Positions 1-5,634 are shown, counted from the first letter of the stretch. The stretch is DNA of 6,146 nucleotides from Actinomycetes bacterium (GCA_021850085.1 JAJZRZ010000053.1:1-6146), one strand, 5' to 3'. Notes: generated by a model from the sequence alone, not told the origin. A program made the numbers and translations.

Positions 1-607
1 AATGCCCGAAGCGGCCGGCGAACGAATCGCCGGCGTACATGAGGTCACCACCGGCGATGACTGCGAGCACCGAGGTGTTCTTGATCAGGTTGACGGCCTG
101 GTTCGTCAGCGGCGGCAGCACGATCTTCATGGCCTGCGGGATGATGATGAACCGCATCGCGCCCACGTACGTGAAGCCCTGCGCGAGCGCCGCTTCCAGC
201 TGACCGCGACCGATGGACTGGATCCCTGCGCGCACGACTTCGCCTATGTATGCGCCGTGATACATACCCACGCCGAATATGCCGATGGTGATGACCGGGA
301 TCACGAGGACCGGGTACAGGATGGGCAGCGCATTGTAGAGCATGAACACCTGGATGAGCAGCGGGGTGTTCTGGAAAAACTCCACGTACACGCGCGCCGC
401 CGCGCGCGGAAGCCGCCAATGGGACGTGGACATCACGCCGATGACGGTCCCCAGGGCCAGCGCGAGCGCCAGCCCCAGGGACGCCACCAGCAACGTGACG
501 AGCGCTCCTTGGCCAAGCAGGCCGATGTTCGAGAACAACGCCTCCCAGCGAGGGATGGAAAACGGTCCCTCCTGCAGGAACCCTATGCTCTCAATGAACT
601 TGGACAT
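1..607 (-). CDS. Polar amino acid ABC transporter permease (HisM/GlnP family), 3' end cut by window edge
   Basis: Inner-membrane channel subunit of an amino acid ABC importer. The frame from ATG at 607 stays open for 202 codons to the left edge, so the gene is partial. Hydrophobic segments lie near residues 34-58, 84-118 and 150-165. The loop that docks on the ATPase carries an EAA-type motif (LEAALAQG at 137-144, then IIIPQAMKIVLPPL from 154). Other family hallmarks are QNTPLLIQ near 79-86, VVRAGIQSI near 124-132, and NLIKNTSV near 173-180. HisM-type permeases usually have 215-250 residues, so perhaps 15-40 are missing. The start is fixed by an in-frame TGA five codons upstream. No convincing Shine-Dalgarno sequence precedes it, so translation may be coupled to the receptor gene, whose stop lies 28 nt upstream. 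It is the last visible gene of the ATPase-receptor-permease operon. PEB1-like systems carry a second permease gene next, which would lie outside the window. Confidence 0.93.
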   Translation of the reverse strand, partial: MSKFIESIGFLQEGPFSIPRWEALFSNIGLLGQGALVTLLVASLGLALALALGTVIGVMSTSHWRLPRAAARVYVEFFQNTPLLIQVFMLYNALPILYPVLVIPVITIGIFGVGMYHGAYIGEVVRAGIQSIGRGQLEAALAQGFTYVGAMRFIIIPQAMKIVLPPLTNQAVNLIKNTSVLAVIAGGDLMYAGDSFAGRFGH

Positions 608-635
608 TCTTGGCGTTCGAACTCATCCCGAAGGA

Positions 636-1478
636 CTAGTTCAGGCCCCACTTCTCGAGCAGAGCGTCCATCTCGCCGCTTTCTTCCATCTCGGCGAGCA
701 TATCGTTGATGAAGTCGCGCAGCTCGTCGGTGCCCAGCTTGCTCGCGATGCCGTAGTCCTGCGGCGAGAAACCATCCGGCAGGATGACCGAGTCTTCGGT
801 CAGGTAGCCCGACAGGATGGACTTGTCCACGGAGAAGGCGTCCACGCGGCCCGACTCGAGGGCGGCGTTGATCTCCGGGTACGTGGCGAACTCGAGGAAC
901 TCCACCGTGATGCCGAGCGCGGTTGCCTCGGCGAGGACTGCGTCCTTGCTCGTGGCGCCTTGCGCGACACCGACGATCTTGCCGTCGAGGTCAGCGAGCC
1001 CCTCGATGCCGGAGTCCTTCTTCACGAGCAGGCCGACCTCGTCCTGGTAGTACGGGTTGGTGAAGTTCCACTGTTCCAGCCGCTCGGGCTTGATCGTGAA
1101 CGTGGCGATGATCACGTCGAGCTGGCCGTTGTCGAGGAGCGGGCCACGCGTCTTGGCGGTGACGGCTTCGAAGGTCACGTCGTCCTTCGACAGGCCGATG
1201 CGCTCCGCCAGCACGTAGGCCAAGTCGATCTCGAGGCCTTCGAACTCACCGGTGGCCGCATCCTGCAGACCGAAGTTGGGAACGTCTGCCTTCACGCCCA
1301 CGCGCAGCTTGCCCGCGTCGGCGATCGCCTGCACACCCGCAGGCAGCGGCTCGGTCGCTTCGGCTTCGCTCTCAGTGCTCTCCGGCTCCTCGACGGGCTC
1401 TTCCGGGGTACACCCCGCCAAGCCGAAGGCGCCGAAGGCCAACGCGAGCGCAAGCAGCAGCAGTACTGACTTCCTCAT
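636..1478 (-). CDS. Lipoprotein amino acid-binding protein of ABC importer, PEB1-like (SBP_bac_3 family)
   Basis: Extracytoplasmic receptor that delivers an amino acid to the ABC permease; 280 residues, normal for the family. Residues 1-22 form a lipoprotein signal peptide ending in the lipobox LAGC, with Cys23 the predicted lipidated residue. An acidic Glu/Pro/Ser linker (24-45) tethers the domain to the membrane. The fold starts at KLRVGVKADVPNFG (57-70) and includes EGLEIDLA (80-87), AKTRGPLLDNG (108-118), ATFTIKPER (125-133), PYYQDEVG (142-149), VGVAQGAT (169-176), RVDAFSVDKS (211-220) and the end EKWGLN. From memory these match Campylobacter PEB1a (Asp/Glu) more closely than E. coli GlnH. 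Arg111, Thr126/Thr128 and Asp218 are plausible ligand contacts by that comparison. The ATG is preceded by a very strong ribosome site. The gene lies between the ATPase gene (100 nt upstream) and the permease gene (28 nt downstream). Substrate prediction of aspartate/glutamate is inference; glutamine remains possible. Confidence 0.95.
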   Translation of the reverse strand: MRKSVLLLLALALAFGAFGLAGCTPEEPVEEPESTESEAEATEPLPAGVQAIADAGKLRVGVKADVPNFGLQDAATGEFEGLEIDLAYVLAERIGLSKDDVTFEAVTAKTRGPLLDNGQLDVIIATFTIKPERLEQWNFTNPYYQDEVGLLVKKDSGIEGLADLDGKIVGVAQGATSKDAVLAEATALGITVEFLEFATYPEINAALESGRVDAFSVDKSILSGYLTEDSVILPDGFSPQDYGIASKLGTDELRDFINDMLAEMEESGEMDALLEKWGLN

Positions 1479-1482
1479 TCCT

Positions 1483-1489
1483 CCTCCTT
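1483..1489 (-). promoter_or_regulatory. Strong ribosome binding site of the receptor gene
   Basis: AAGGAGG on the minus strand, continuing as repeated GGAGGA up to the ATG at 1478 with a gap of about 4-7 nt depending on register. It is the best Shine-Dalgarno match in the window. It fixes the lipoprotein start and predicts high translation of the receptor relative to the ATPase and permease. Confidence 0.85.
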
Positions 1490-1492
1490 TTC

Positions 1493-1509
1493 CCCGGGTC
1501 CGGCCCGGG
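1493..1509 (-). other. GC-rich stem-loop just upstream of the receptor gene's ribosome site
   Basis: CCCGGG at 1493-1498 and CCCGGG at 1504-1509 pair across a 5-nt loop in the operon mRNA, ending about 4 nt before AAGGAGG. No T-run follows on the minus strand, so it is not a standard intrinsic terminator. It could protect a processed 5' end or modulate translation. The pairing is visible in the sequence; the role is inference. Confidence 0.4.
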
Positions 1510-1554
1510 ACACGCTATGACGCTCACCGATAGAGTGCCGAAGAGGCCCACGCG

Positions 1555-1579
1555 GCCCCGAACAGCCATGATGCGGGGC
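1555..1579 (-). other. Stem-loop overlapping the stop codon of the ATPase gene
   Basis: GCCCCG (minus strand, 1579-1574) pairs with CGGGGC (1560-1555) around a 13-nt loop. The stem begins at the last base of the ATPase stop codon. No U-tract follows, so full termination is unlikely. It may protect the ATPase part of the mRNA from 3' decay or mark a processing point before the receptor cistron. Confidence 0.3.
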
Positions 1580-2304
1580 TACCGCAAGATCTTGCTCAAG
1601 AAAAGCTTGGTCCGCTCATGCTGTGGATTCTCGAAGAAGTGCTCGGGTGTCCCATCCTCGACGATGAGGCCCTCGTCTACGAATACCACGCGGTCAGCGG
1701 CCTTCTTCGCAAAGCCCATCTCGTGGGTCACCACGACCATGGTCATGCCGCTGTTCGCAAGATCGATGATCACCTCCAGCACCTCTTGGATCATCTCTGG
1801 ATCGAGGGCCGAGGTTGGTTCATCGAACAGCATGATCTTCGGGTGCATGTTGAGCGCCCGTGCGATCGCGACGCGCTGCTGCTGACCTCCGGAGAGTTGC
1901 GCCGGGTACTGGTCGGCCTTCACGCGCAGACCGACACGGTCGAGGTACCGGTACGCCGACTCGGTCGCCTCCTCCTTCGACACGCCGCGCACCACGGTGG
2001 GCGCGAGCGTGAGGTTCTCGAGGACGGTCTTGTGCGGATACAGATTGAACTGCTGGAATACCATCGCCACCGACTGGCGGACCTTATGCACCGGCGCGCG
2101 GTGCGCGGTGAGTTCGATCCCGTCGACGATGACTTGGCCCGAACTCGGCTTCTCGAGCATGTTGATGCACCGGATCAGGGTGGATTTGCCCGATCCGGAC
2201 GGGCCTATGACCACGAGTTTTTGCCCCGTCGGGACCTCGAGATCGATGTTCCTCAAAGCGTAGTGCAGCCCGAAATGCTTGCTCACGTCGACGAGCTTGA
2301 TCAA
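1579..2304 (-). CDS. glnQ: Polar amino acid ABC transporter ATP-binding protein (GlnQ/HisP family)
   Basis: Cytoplasmic ATPase that powers the amino acid importer; 241 residues from the chosen TTG start, matching the usual 240-245 of GlnQ-type proteins. All ABC motifs are intact: Walker A GPSGSGKST (34-42), Q-loop Gln84 in VFQQFNLYPH, signature LSGGQQQR (137-144), Walker B IMLFDEPT (157-164), D-loop SALD (165-168) and switch His194 in VVTHEMG. The frame is open back to an ATG at 2388. However, the TTG at 2304 gives the canonical N-terminus MIKLVDVSKHFG and has AGGAG 5 nt upstream, whereas the ATG at 2388 adds a 28-residue Arg-rich stretch with no ribosome site. GTG at 2307 is the second choice, only 2 nt from AGGAG. 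It is the first gene of the operon and is followed 100 nt later by the receptor gene. The symbol reflects the family; the substrate may be Asp/Glu rather than Gln. Confidence 0.95.
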   Translation of the reverse strand: MIKLVDVSKHFGLHYALRNIDLEVPTGQKLVVIGPSGSGKSTLIRCINMLEKPSSGQVIVDGIELTAHRAPVHKVRQSVAMVFQQFNLYPHKTVLENLTLAPTVVRGVSKEEATESAYRYLDRVGLRVKADQYPAQLSGGQQQRVAIARALNMHPKIMLFDEPTSALDPEMIQEVLEVIIDLANSGMTMVVVTHEMGFAKKAADRVVFVDEGLIVEDGTPEHFFENPQHERTKLFLSKILR

Positions 2305-2309
2305 CACTT

Positions 2310-2314
2310 CTCCT
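2310..2314 (-). promoter_or_regulatory. Ribosome binding site that decides the TTG start of the ATPase gene
   Basis: AGGAG on the minus strand, 5 nt before TTG at 2304 and only 2 nt before GTG at 2307. The spacing favours TTG and argues against the upstream in-frame ATGs at 2388 and 2346, which have no comparable site. Confidence 0.6.
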
Positions 2315-2402
2315 CTGCCAGAACCGCCGGTTCGCGGCGGGGTCATGCACCAGACAGCGCGAACGGCACGCCGAATCCGCGGCGCCATCTCGCGTGATGC
2401 GG

Positions 2403-2418
2403 TGCGCGCGCGTGCGCA
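2403..2418. repeat. Inverted repeat in an alternating purine-pyrimidine tract near the operon promoter
   Basis: TGCGC (2403-2407) and GCGCA (2414-2418) form a perfect 5-bp inverted repeat across 6 nt. The block is alternating purine/pyrimidine throughout. It lies immediately downstream of the minus-strand -10-like TAGACT at 2420-2425, about where transcription would begin, so it is positioned like an operator. The function is inference, and short GC palindromes are common in such DNA. Confidence 0.25.
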
Positions 2419-2419
2419 T

Positions 2420-2425
2420 AGTCTA
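2420..2425 (-). promoter_or_regulatory. Candidate -10 element for the amino acid importer operon
   Basis: TAGACT on the minus strand matches TATAAT at 4 of 6 positions and the actinobacterial TANNNT pattern. It sits in a locally AT-richer patch (GATTTAGACTATG), about 115 nt before the TTG start. No good -35 box stands 16-18 nt upstream. It is the best candidate in the 230-bp divergent gap, but weak. Confidence 0.3.
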
Positions 2426-2521
2426 AATCAGTGATGCACCTGCACACCAGAGCAGCGCCGGACGCGGTGTCGCGAAGCCCATGCACGGATACGGCGGCCA
2501 ACCTGTGAGCATGGCCGGTGG

Positions 2522-2527
2522 TAGACT
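2522..2527 (+). promoter_or_regulatory. Candidate -10 element for a leaderless mRNA of the RlpA-like gene
   Basis: TAGACT at 2522-2527 ends 7 nt before the ATG at 2535, so a transcript starting at the usual distance would begin at or next to the A of the start codon. No Shine-Dalgarno sequence lies before that ATG. The same hexamer serves as the -10 candidate on the opposite strand 100 bp away. No clear -35 box is visible. Confidence 0.35.
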
Positions 2528-2534
2528 GTTCGAC

Positions 2535-3482
2535 ATGTCTTTGCGACAGACACCCGCGCTTCTCGTCGCCATGGCGATAGCGGCGGGCATCGTATCGGCG
2601 CCTTCCCCGGCGTGCGCAGTGAGTTCCCTTGCGGCCGAGACCGCCGCTGACAGGGCTGCCGTGACCCGCGCGCTGGAGCGCTACGAATCGATCCGGGCAC
2701 AGGCCTCTGCGATCGACGCCCAGGTGGCTGACGCCGTGACCACCCTCGATGCCGCGATGGCCGAGGAGGCCCTGTGCCTGGCACGGCTGCAGTCGCGCGT
2801 GGTGACGATGTACCGCACCGGCGACACCGGGCTCATCGTGCTGCTTCTCGGATCCTCCAGCATCCAGGACCTCGCCGGACGACTCGACTGGCTCGAACGC
2901 ATCGCCCGACAAGACGCACGCGACCTCGATGTTCTGAAGGCCGCGAGGGCGCAGGCCCGAGAATCCGCCGATTCGCTCCTCAGGCTTCAAGAAGACCAGA
3001 CGCGTGCGATTGAAGCCGCCGCGGTTGAAATCGAGCGCGCCAGACGAGATCTCGAATCGAGTGAGGCCGCGTTGCGGGAGTACGAGGCCAGGCTGGCGGC
3101 CGCAGCAGCCCGTGCCGCGGCTGCTCGGGCTGCTGCGGCACAGACAACCCGGGCGGCACTTCCGGCTCCGAGTCCCCCGGACCAGGAGCAGGCCGGGACG
3201 GGCGAGTGGCAGACGGCGGTGGCGTCGCACTACTCGCGCAACTTCAGCGGCCGCGGAGCCAGCGGCGAGCGCATCGGCCCGTACTCGATGATGGTGGCGC
3301 ACAAGACGATACCGTTCGGCACGCTTGTGGAGTTCGAGTACAAAGGCAAGCGCGCGGTAGCGAGCGTGGAAGACCGGGGGCCCTTCACACCGGGCCGGGA
3401 CTTCGACCTCGGGCCGGGCGTGGTTCGTGTGCTCGACTTCAGCGGAGTGCACGAGGTGCGCTACCGCATCATCACCCGGTAG
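2535..3482 (+). CDS. Secreted coiled-coil protein with C-terminal RlpA-like double-psi beta-barrel (putative lytic transglycosylase)
   Basis: Predicted cell-wall enzyme of 315 residues. The ATG at 2535 gives a clean signal peptide (SLRQ then a hydrophobic core, residues 5-22) with type I cleavage after ACA at about residue 28. In-frame ATGs at 2481 and 2511 would add a non-signal-like extension. Residues 31-205 are a long coiled coil interrupted by a short non-helical stretch (RTGDTGLIVLLLGSSS, 94-109). This helix-break-helix layout is seen in CwlO/EnvC/RipC-type hydrolases. An Ala-rich end (185-203) and Pro-rich linker (209-216) follow. Residues 227-312 are the RlpA barrel: ASHYSRNFSGRGASGE, VAHKTIPFGT (254-263) and VEDRGPF (278-284). 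Glu245, His256 and Asp280 fit the acid/His/Asp positions reported for Pseudomonas RlpA. RlpA cleaves peptidoglycan strands lacking stem peptides; whether this protein does so is inferred. There is no lipobox and no SPOR domain. It converges with the transporter gene 34 nt downstream. Confidence 0.9.
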   Translation: MSLRQTPALLVAMAIAAGIVSAPSPACAVSSLAAETAADRAAVTRALERYESIRAQASAIDAQVADAVTTLDAAMAEEALCLARLQSRVVTMYRTGDTGLIVLLLGSSSIQDLAGRLDWLERIARQDARDLDVLKAARAQARESADSLLRLQEDQTRAIEAAAVEIERARRDLESSEAALREYEARLAAAAARAAAARAAAAQTTRAALPAPSPPDQEQAGTGEWQTAVASHYSRNFSGRGASGERIGPYSMMVAHKTIPFGTLVEFEYKGKRAVASVEDRGPFTPGRDFDLGPGVVRVLDFSGVHEVRYRIITR

Positions 3483-3516
3483 AGCCGCACGCCCTGCCGA
3501 CGGTGCCCCAGCGCAC

Positions 3517-4890
3517 CTAGGCCTTGATCACTCCCAGCCCGTTCAGCAACACCAGCAGGATCGCCACCGGCGCCACATAGCGGACCACGAACGTGAACAC
3601 ACGCAGCACCGCGGCGTTGCGGATGGAGCCGCCGTTGGACGCCTCGTCGGCGATCGCCTTCGGACCGAGCTTCCAGCCGACGAACAGGCAGATGAGTATC
3701 CCTCCCACCGGCAGCACGATGTTCGACGACAGGAAATCGAACAGATCGAAGAAGGTCCTGCCGAACACCAGCGTCTCGGAAAGCACGCTGGTGGAAAGGG
3801 TTGCGAGCGCGCCTACAGTGCCCATCGCTGCCGCCGAAAGGAGCGTGGCCTTCACGCGCGACCAGCCGTGCTCCTCGGTCAGATACGCCACCGGGACTTC
3901 AAGCAGCGAGATCATCGCTCCCGTGGCGGCGATGGCGGCGAGCACGAAGAACATGGTCAAGAACAGCTGGCCCAGCGGCATCGTCTGGAACACGGCCGGG
4001 ATCGTGATGAACAGCAGCGACGGCCCGGCATCCGGCTCGAAGCCGAACGCGAACACCGCCGGAAATATGGCCAGGCCCGCGAGCAGCGACACGAGGGTAT
4101 CAGCGAAGGCCACCTTGAGGGCGTTGCTCGGCAGGTTCTCCCGTCTACCGATGTAGCTGCCGTAGGTGGTCATGGTGCCCATACCCACCGACAGCTTGAA
4201 GAAGGCCAGACCGAGGGCGGCGAGCACCACGGGCGCGGTGACTTTGGTGAAGTCGGGCCGGAAGAGGTACTCCACGCCGGCGCCCGCTCCCGGCAGTGTG
4301 AGGGCGCGGATGTTGCAGATCAGCAGCAGCACGAACAGGATCGGCAGCAGCGTCTTGGTCATGCGCTCGATCCCCTTGGTGACCCCTGCGATGATGATCG
4401 CGCTGACGGTCACGAGCACGATCCACTGCCACGCGAGCGGGCCGGCGGCGCTGCCGATGTAGGTCGAGAAGATGTCCGCCGTCTCGGCGGCGGTGACGCC
4501 CGAGAAGGCGCCGGTGAGCGCCTTGAACGCATACGCGTACACCCAGCCGGCCACACCTGTGTAGAAGAACATGATTAGGAACGCAGCCGCCACGCCGGCG
4601 ACGCCGGTGAGGTGCCACGGAGCGCGGCCGGCGGTCTCGAGCTTCCGGAACGCGCCCACGTTGTTGGCCTGTGCCCTCCTGCCGATGATGAACTCGGAGA
4701 TCATGACCGGCAGGCCTATCAGCAACACGCAGAGCAGGTAGACGAACACGAAGGCCGCGCCGCCGTTCTGGCCCGTCATCGACGGGAACTTCCAGATGTT
4801 ACCCAGCCCCACAGCGGAGCCGAGGGTGGCCGCAAGGACGCCGAGGGTGGTGGTGAAGCCTTCGCGCATGTGCCCGTGGTTGTCATTCAT
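3517..4890 (-). CDS. Neurotransmitter:sodium symporter (NSS/SNF) family transporter with atypical ion-site residues
   Basis: Integral membrane transporter of the LeuT fold, 457 residues, close to 11-helix bacterial members such as MhsT (about 450) and shorter than LeuT (about 519). TM1 has the hallmark GSAVGLGNIWKFP (24-36), with Asn31 at the LeuT Asn27 position. Further marks are QNGGAAFVFVY (41-51), KGIERMTK (172-179), TM6 FFKLSVGMGTMTTYGSY (230-246), TM7 AGLAIFPAVFAFG (271-283) and ISLLEVPVAYL (327-337) in TM8. Family members usually co-transport amino acids or amines with Na+. Here, by alignment from memory, the Na1 ligand Thr254 of LeuT is Lys232, and the Na2 ligands Thr354-Ser355 are Gly324-Ala325, so sodium coupling is doubtful. 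Substrate cannot be predicted. The ATG at 4890 has AGGAG 9 nt upstream; a second ATG at 4869 is possible but lacks such a site. A 96-nt gap separates it from the 174-residue gene upstream on the same strand. Confidence 0.94.
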   Translation of the reverse strand: MNDNHGHMREGFTTTLGVLAATLGSAVGLGNIWKFPSMTGQNGGAAFVFVYLLCVLLIGLPVMISEFIIGRRAQANNVGAFRKLETAGRAPWHLTGVAGVAAAFLIMFFYTGVAGWVYAYAFKALTGAFSGVTAAETADIFSTYIGSAAGPLAWQWIVLVTVSAIIIAGVTKGIERMTKTLLPILFVLLLICNIRALTLPGAGAGVEYLFRPDFTKVTAPVVLAALGLAFFKLSVGMGTMTTYGSYIGRRENLPSNALKVAFADTLVSLLAGLAIFPAVFAFGFEPDAGPSLLFITIPAVFQTMPLGQLFLTMFFVLAAIAATGAMISLLEVPVAYLTEEHGWSRVKATLLSAAAMGTVGALATLSTSVLSETLVFGRTFFDLFDFLSSNIVLPVGGILICLFVGWKLGPKAIADEASNGGSIRNAAVLRVFTFVVRYVAPVAILLVLLNGLGVIKA

Positions 4891-4899
4891 GAGGGTGCG

Positions 4900-4904
4900 C
4901 TCCT
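4900..4904 (-). promoter_or_regulatory. Ribosome binding site of the NSS-family transporter gene
   Basis: AGGAG on the minus strand, 9 nt before the ATG at 4890. It supports that start over the internal in-frame ATG at 4869. The 96-nt gap 4891-4986 also holds TACGCT as a possible -10 on the minus strand, but without a convincing -35 box, so I do not call a promoter. Confidence 0.6.
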
Positions 4905-4986
4905 GTCGTGTGCCTCGCTAGCGTGCGCCGAAAACGTGGCGCGACAGTGCGATAGCGTAACCTACGGCAGGATACGCGAGAAGCGC

Positions 4987-5511
4987 TCAGAGCTTCCGGC
5001 TGTCGTACGCCCAGTTCATCCGCGCCTGGCGTTGCTTCGGCCGGCACTCCTCGGCTCCAAAAGGGCACGCCCGCTGCAGCTGCGCCACATGCCGCCGGAA
5101 CGCGCGCCAGCGCCGGATCTGCCGGTCGTCCTCGGCGGGAAGACGGCGGCCCATCCAGTATCGGCAGTACCACTGGAACCAGCCACGCGGGTCGTCGGGG
5201 TGGATCCACCCACGACGGCGCCACTCGGACAGCGGCAGCGAGGCGTTCACGCCGAAGTAGTTGAGTTCAGGCTGATGGCGCTCGTGGCACAGCCTGGCCT
5301 CGGCGAACCAGCTTTCCGGGAACTCGTCGCGCGTATCGGTCATGTACTTCCCGCCGAAGACACCGAGGCGGAGCATCTCCTCCGGCGACAGGCCGGGCGT
5401 GAAGCGTTCGTCGAAATCCTGGCCCGGCGCGGCCACCAGGTCGTACCCGTAGCCCTGTTGCATCAGGTCGTTCACCACGATGTGCTTCGGGCGCCGCCCG
5501 TCGTCGCGCAT
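4987..5511 (-). CDS. Conserved hypothetical protein, Trp/Arg-rich, function unknown
   Basis: A 174-residue soluble protein with no signal peptide or membrane segment. I do not know its function. The pattern is that of a conserved globular family: LGVFGGKYMTD then EFP (49-65), NYFGVNASLPLSEW (84-97), DPRGWFQWYCRYWMGRR (107-123), EDDRQIRRW (127-135) and CRPKQRQARMNWAYDSRK (156-173). I recall similar uncharacterised proteins in scattered bacteria and in fungi, but cannot verify that here. It has 8 Trp and about 25 Arg, and the basic residues concentrate after residue 98, which would fit binding a nucleic acid or another anion. Four Cys (75, 116, 149, 156) are not in a recognisable metal-site spacing. 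The ATG at 5511 has GGAGG 5 nt upstream, which fixes the start. It diverges from the small acidic gene at 5642 and precedes the transporter gene on the same strand, with a 96-nt gap that leaves co-transcription open. Confidence 0.85.
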   Translation of the reverse strand: MRDDGRRPKHIVVNDLMQQGYGYDLVAAPGQDFDERFTPGLSPEEMLRLGVFGGKYMTDTRDEFPESWFAEARLCHERHQPELNYFGVNASLPLSEWRRRGWIHPDDPRGWFQWYCRYWMGRRLPAEDDRQIRRWRAFRRHVAQLQRACPFGAEECRPKQRQARMNWAYDSRKL

Positions 5512-5516
5512 AAGCC

Positions 5517-5521
5517 CCTCC
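5517..5521 (-). promoter_or_regulatory. Ribosome binding site of the 174-residue conserved gene
   Basis: GGAGG within GGGAGGGG on the minus strand, 5 nt before the ATG at 5511. It supports both the start and the reality of this otherwise unannotated gene. Confidence 0.65.
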
Positions 5522-5550
5522 CGGTCGCCGGCCGGCCGTGCGACTCAAGT

Positions 5551-5577
5551 CTGCACCATCACCCCTCGAGCGTGCAG
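5551..5577. repeat. Inverted repeat in the divergent intergenic region
   Basis: CTGCAC (5551-5556) and GTGCAG (5572-5577) form a perfect 6-bp inverted repeat across 15 nt. It sits in the 130-bp gap between two divergent genes. A second pair, CTCAAGT (5544-5550) and ACTTGAG (5607-5613), flanks it 56 nt apart. These could be regulator half-sites or chance; no clear promoter boxes were seen in the gap. Confidence 0.25.
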
Positions 5578-5628
5578 CACCACGTCGCATTTCCCGGGTA
5601 TCTTCCACTTGAGAAGCACCTGTCGGAG

Positions 5629-5634
5629 AAGGAG
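5629..5634 (+). promoter_or_regulatory. Ribosome binding site of the small acidic gene
   Basis: AAGGAG ends 7 nt before the ATG at 5642. It selects this start out of a frame that is open from further upstream, and is the main sign that the short gene is real. Confidence 0.65.

Noticed and set aside
342..1469. Long plus-strand open frame (375 codons) antisense to the receptor gene
   Set aside because: The minus strand encodes a clear lipoprotein receptor with a strong ribosome site. The antisense frame has no recognisable motif and is a by-product of high GC.
1372..1569. 65-codon minus-strand frame starting in the spacer between ATPase and receptor genes
   Set aside because: It runs out of frame into the receptor gene, has no ribosome site and no recognisable product.
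2343..3452. Minus-strand open frame of 369 codons across the control region and the RlpA-like gene
   Set aside because: It is antisense to a gene with signal peptide and RlpA motifs, is low-complexity Arg/Gly-rich, and has no ribosome site or family resemblance.
3483..3516. Expected bidirectional terminator between convergent genes
   Set aside because: I see no inverted repeat of useful length in these 34 bases.
3427..4578. Plus-strand open frame of 383 codons antisense to the transporter
   Set aside because: The composition (Arg, His, Glu, Gln repeats) is typical of the antisense of a membrane protein gene; the opposite strand has an intact NSS transporter.
4925..4942. Hairpin GCGCC/GGCGC in the gap before the transporter gene
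   Set aside because: A 5-bp stem with an 8-nt loop and no T-run after it on either strand, so it is not a supported terminator.
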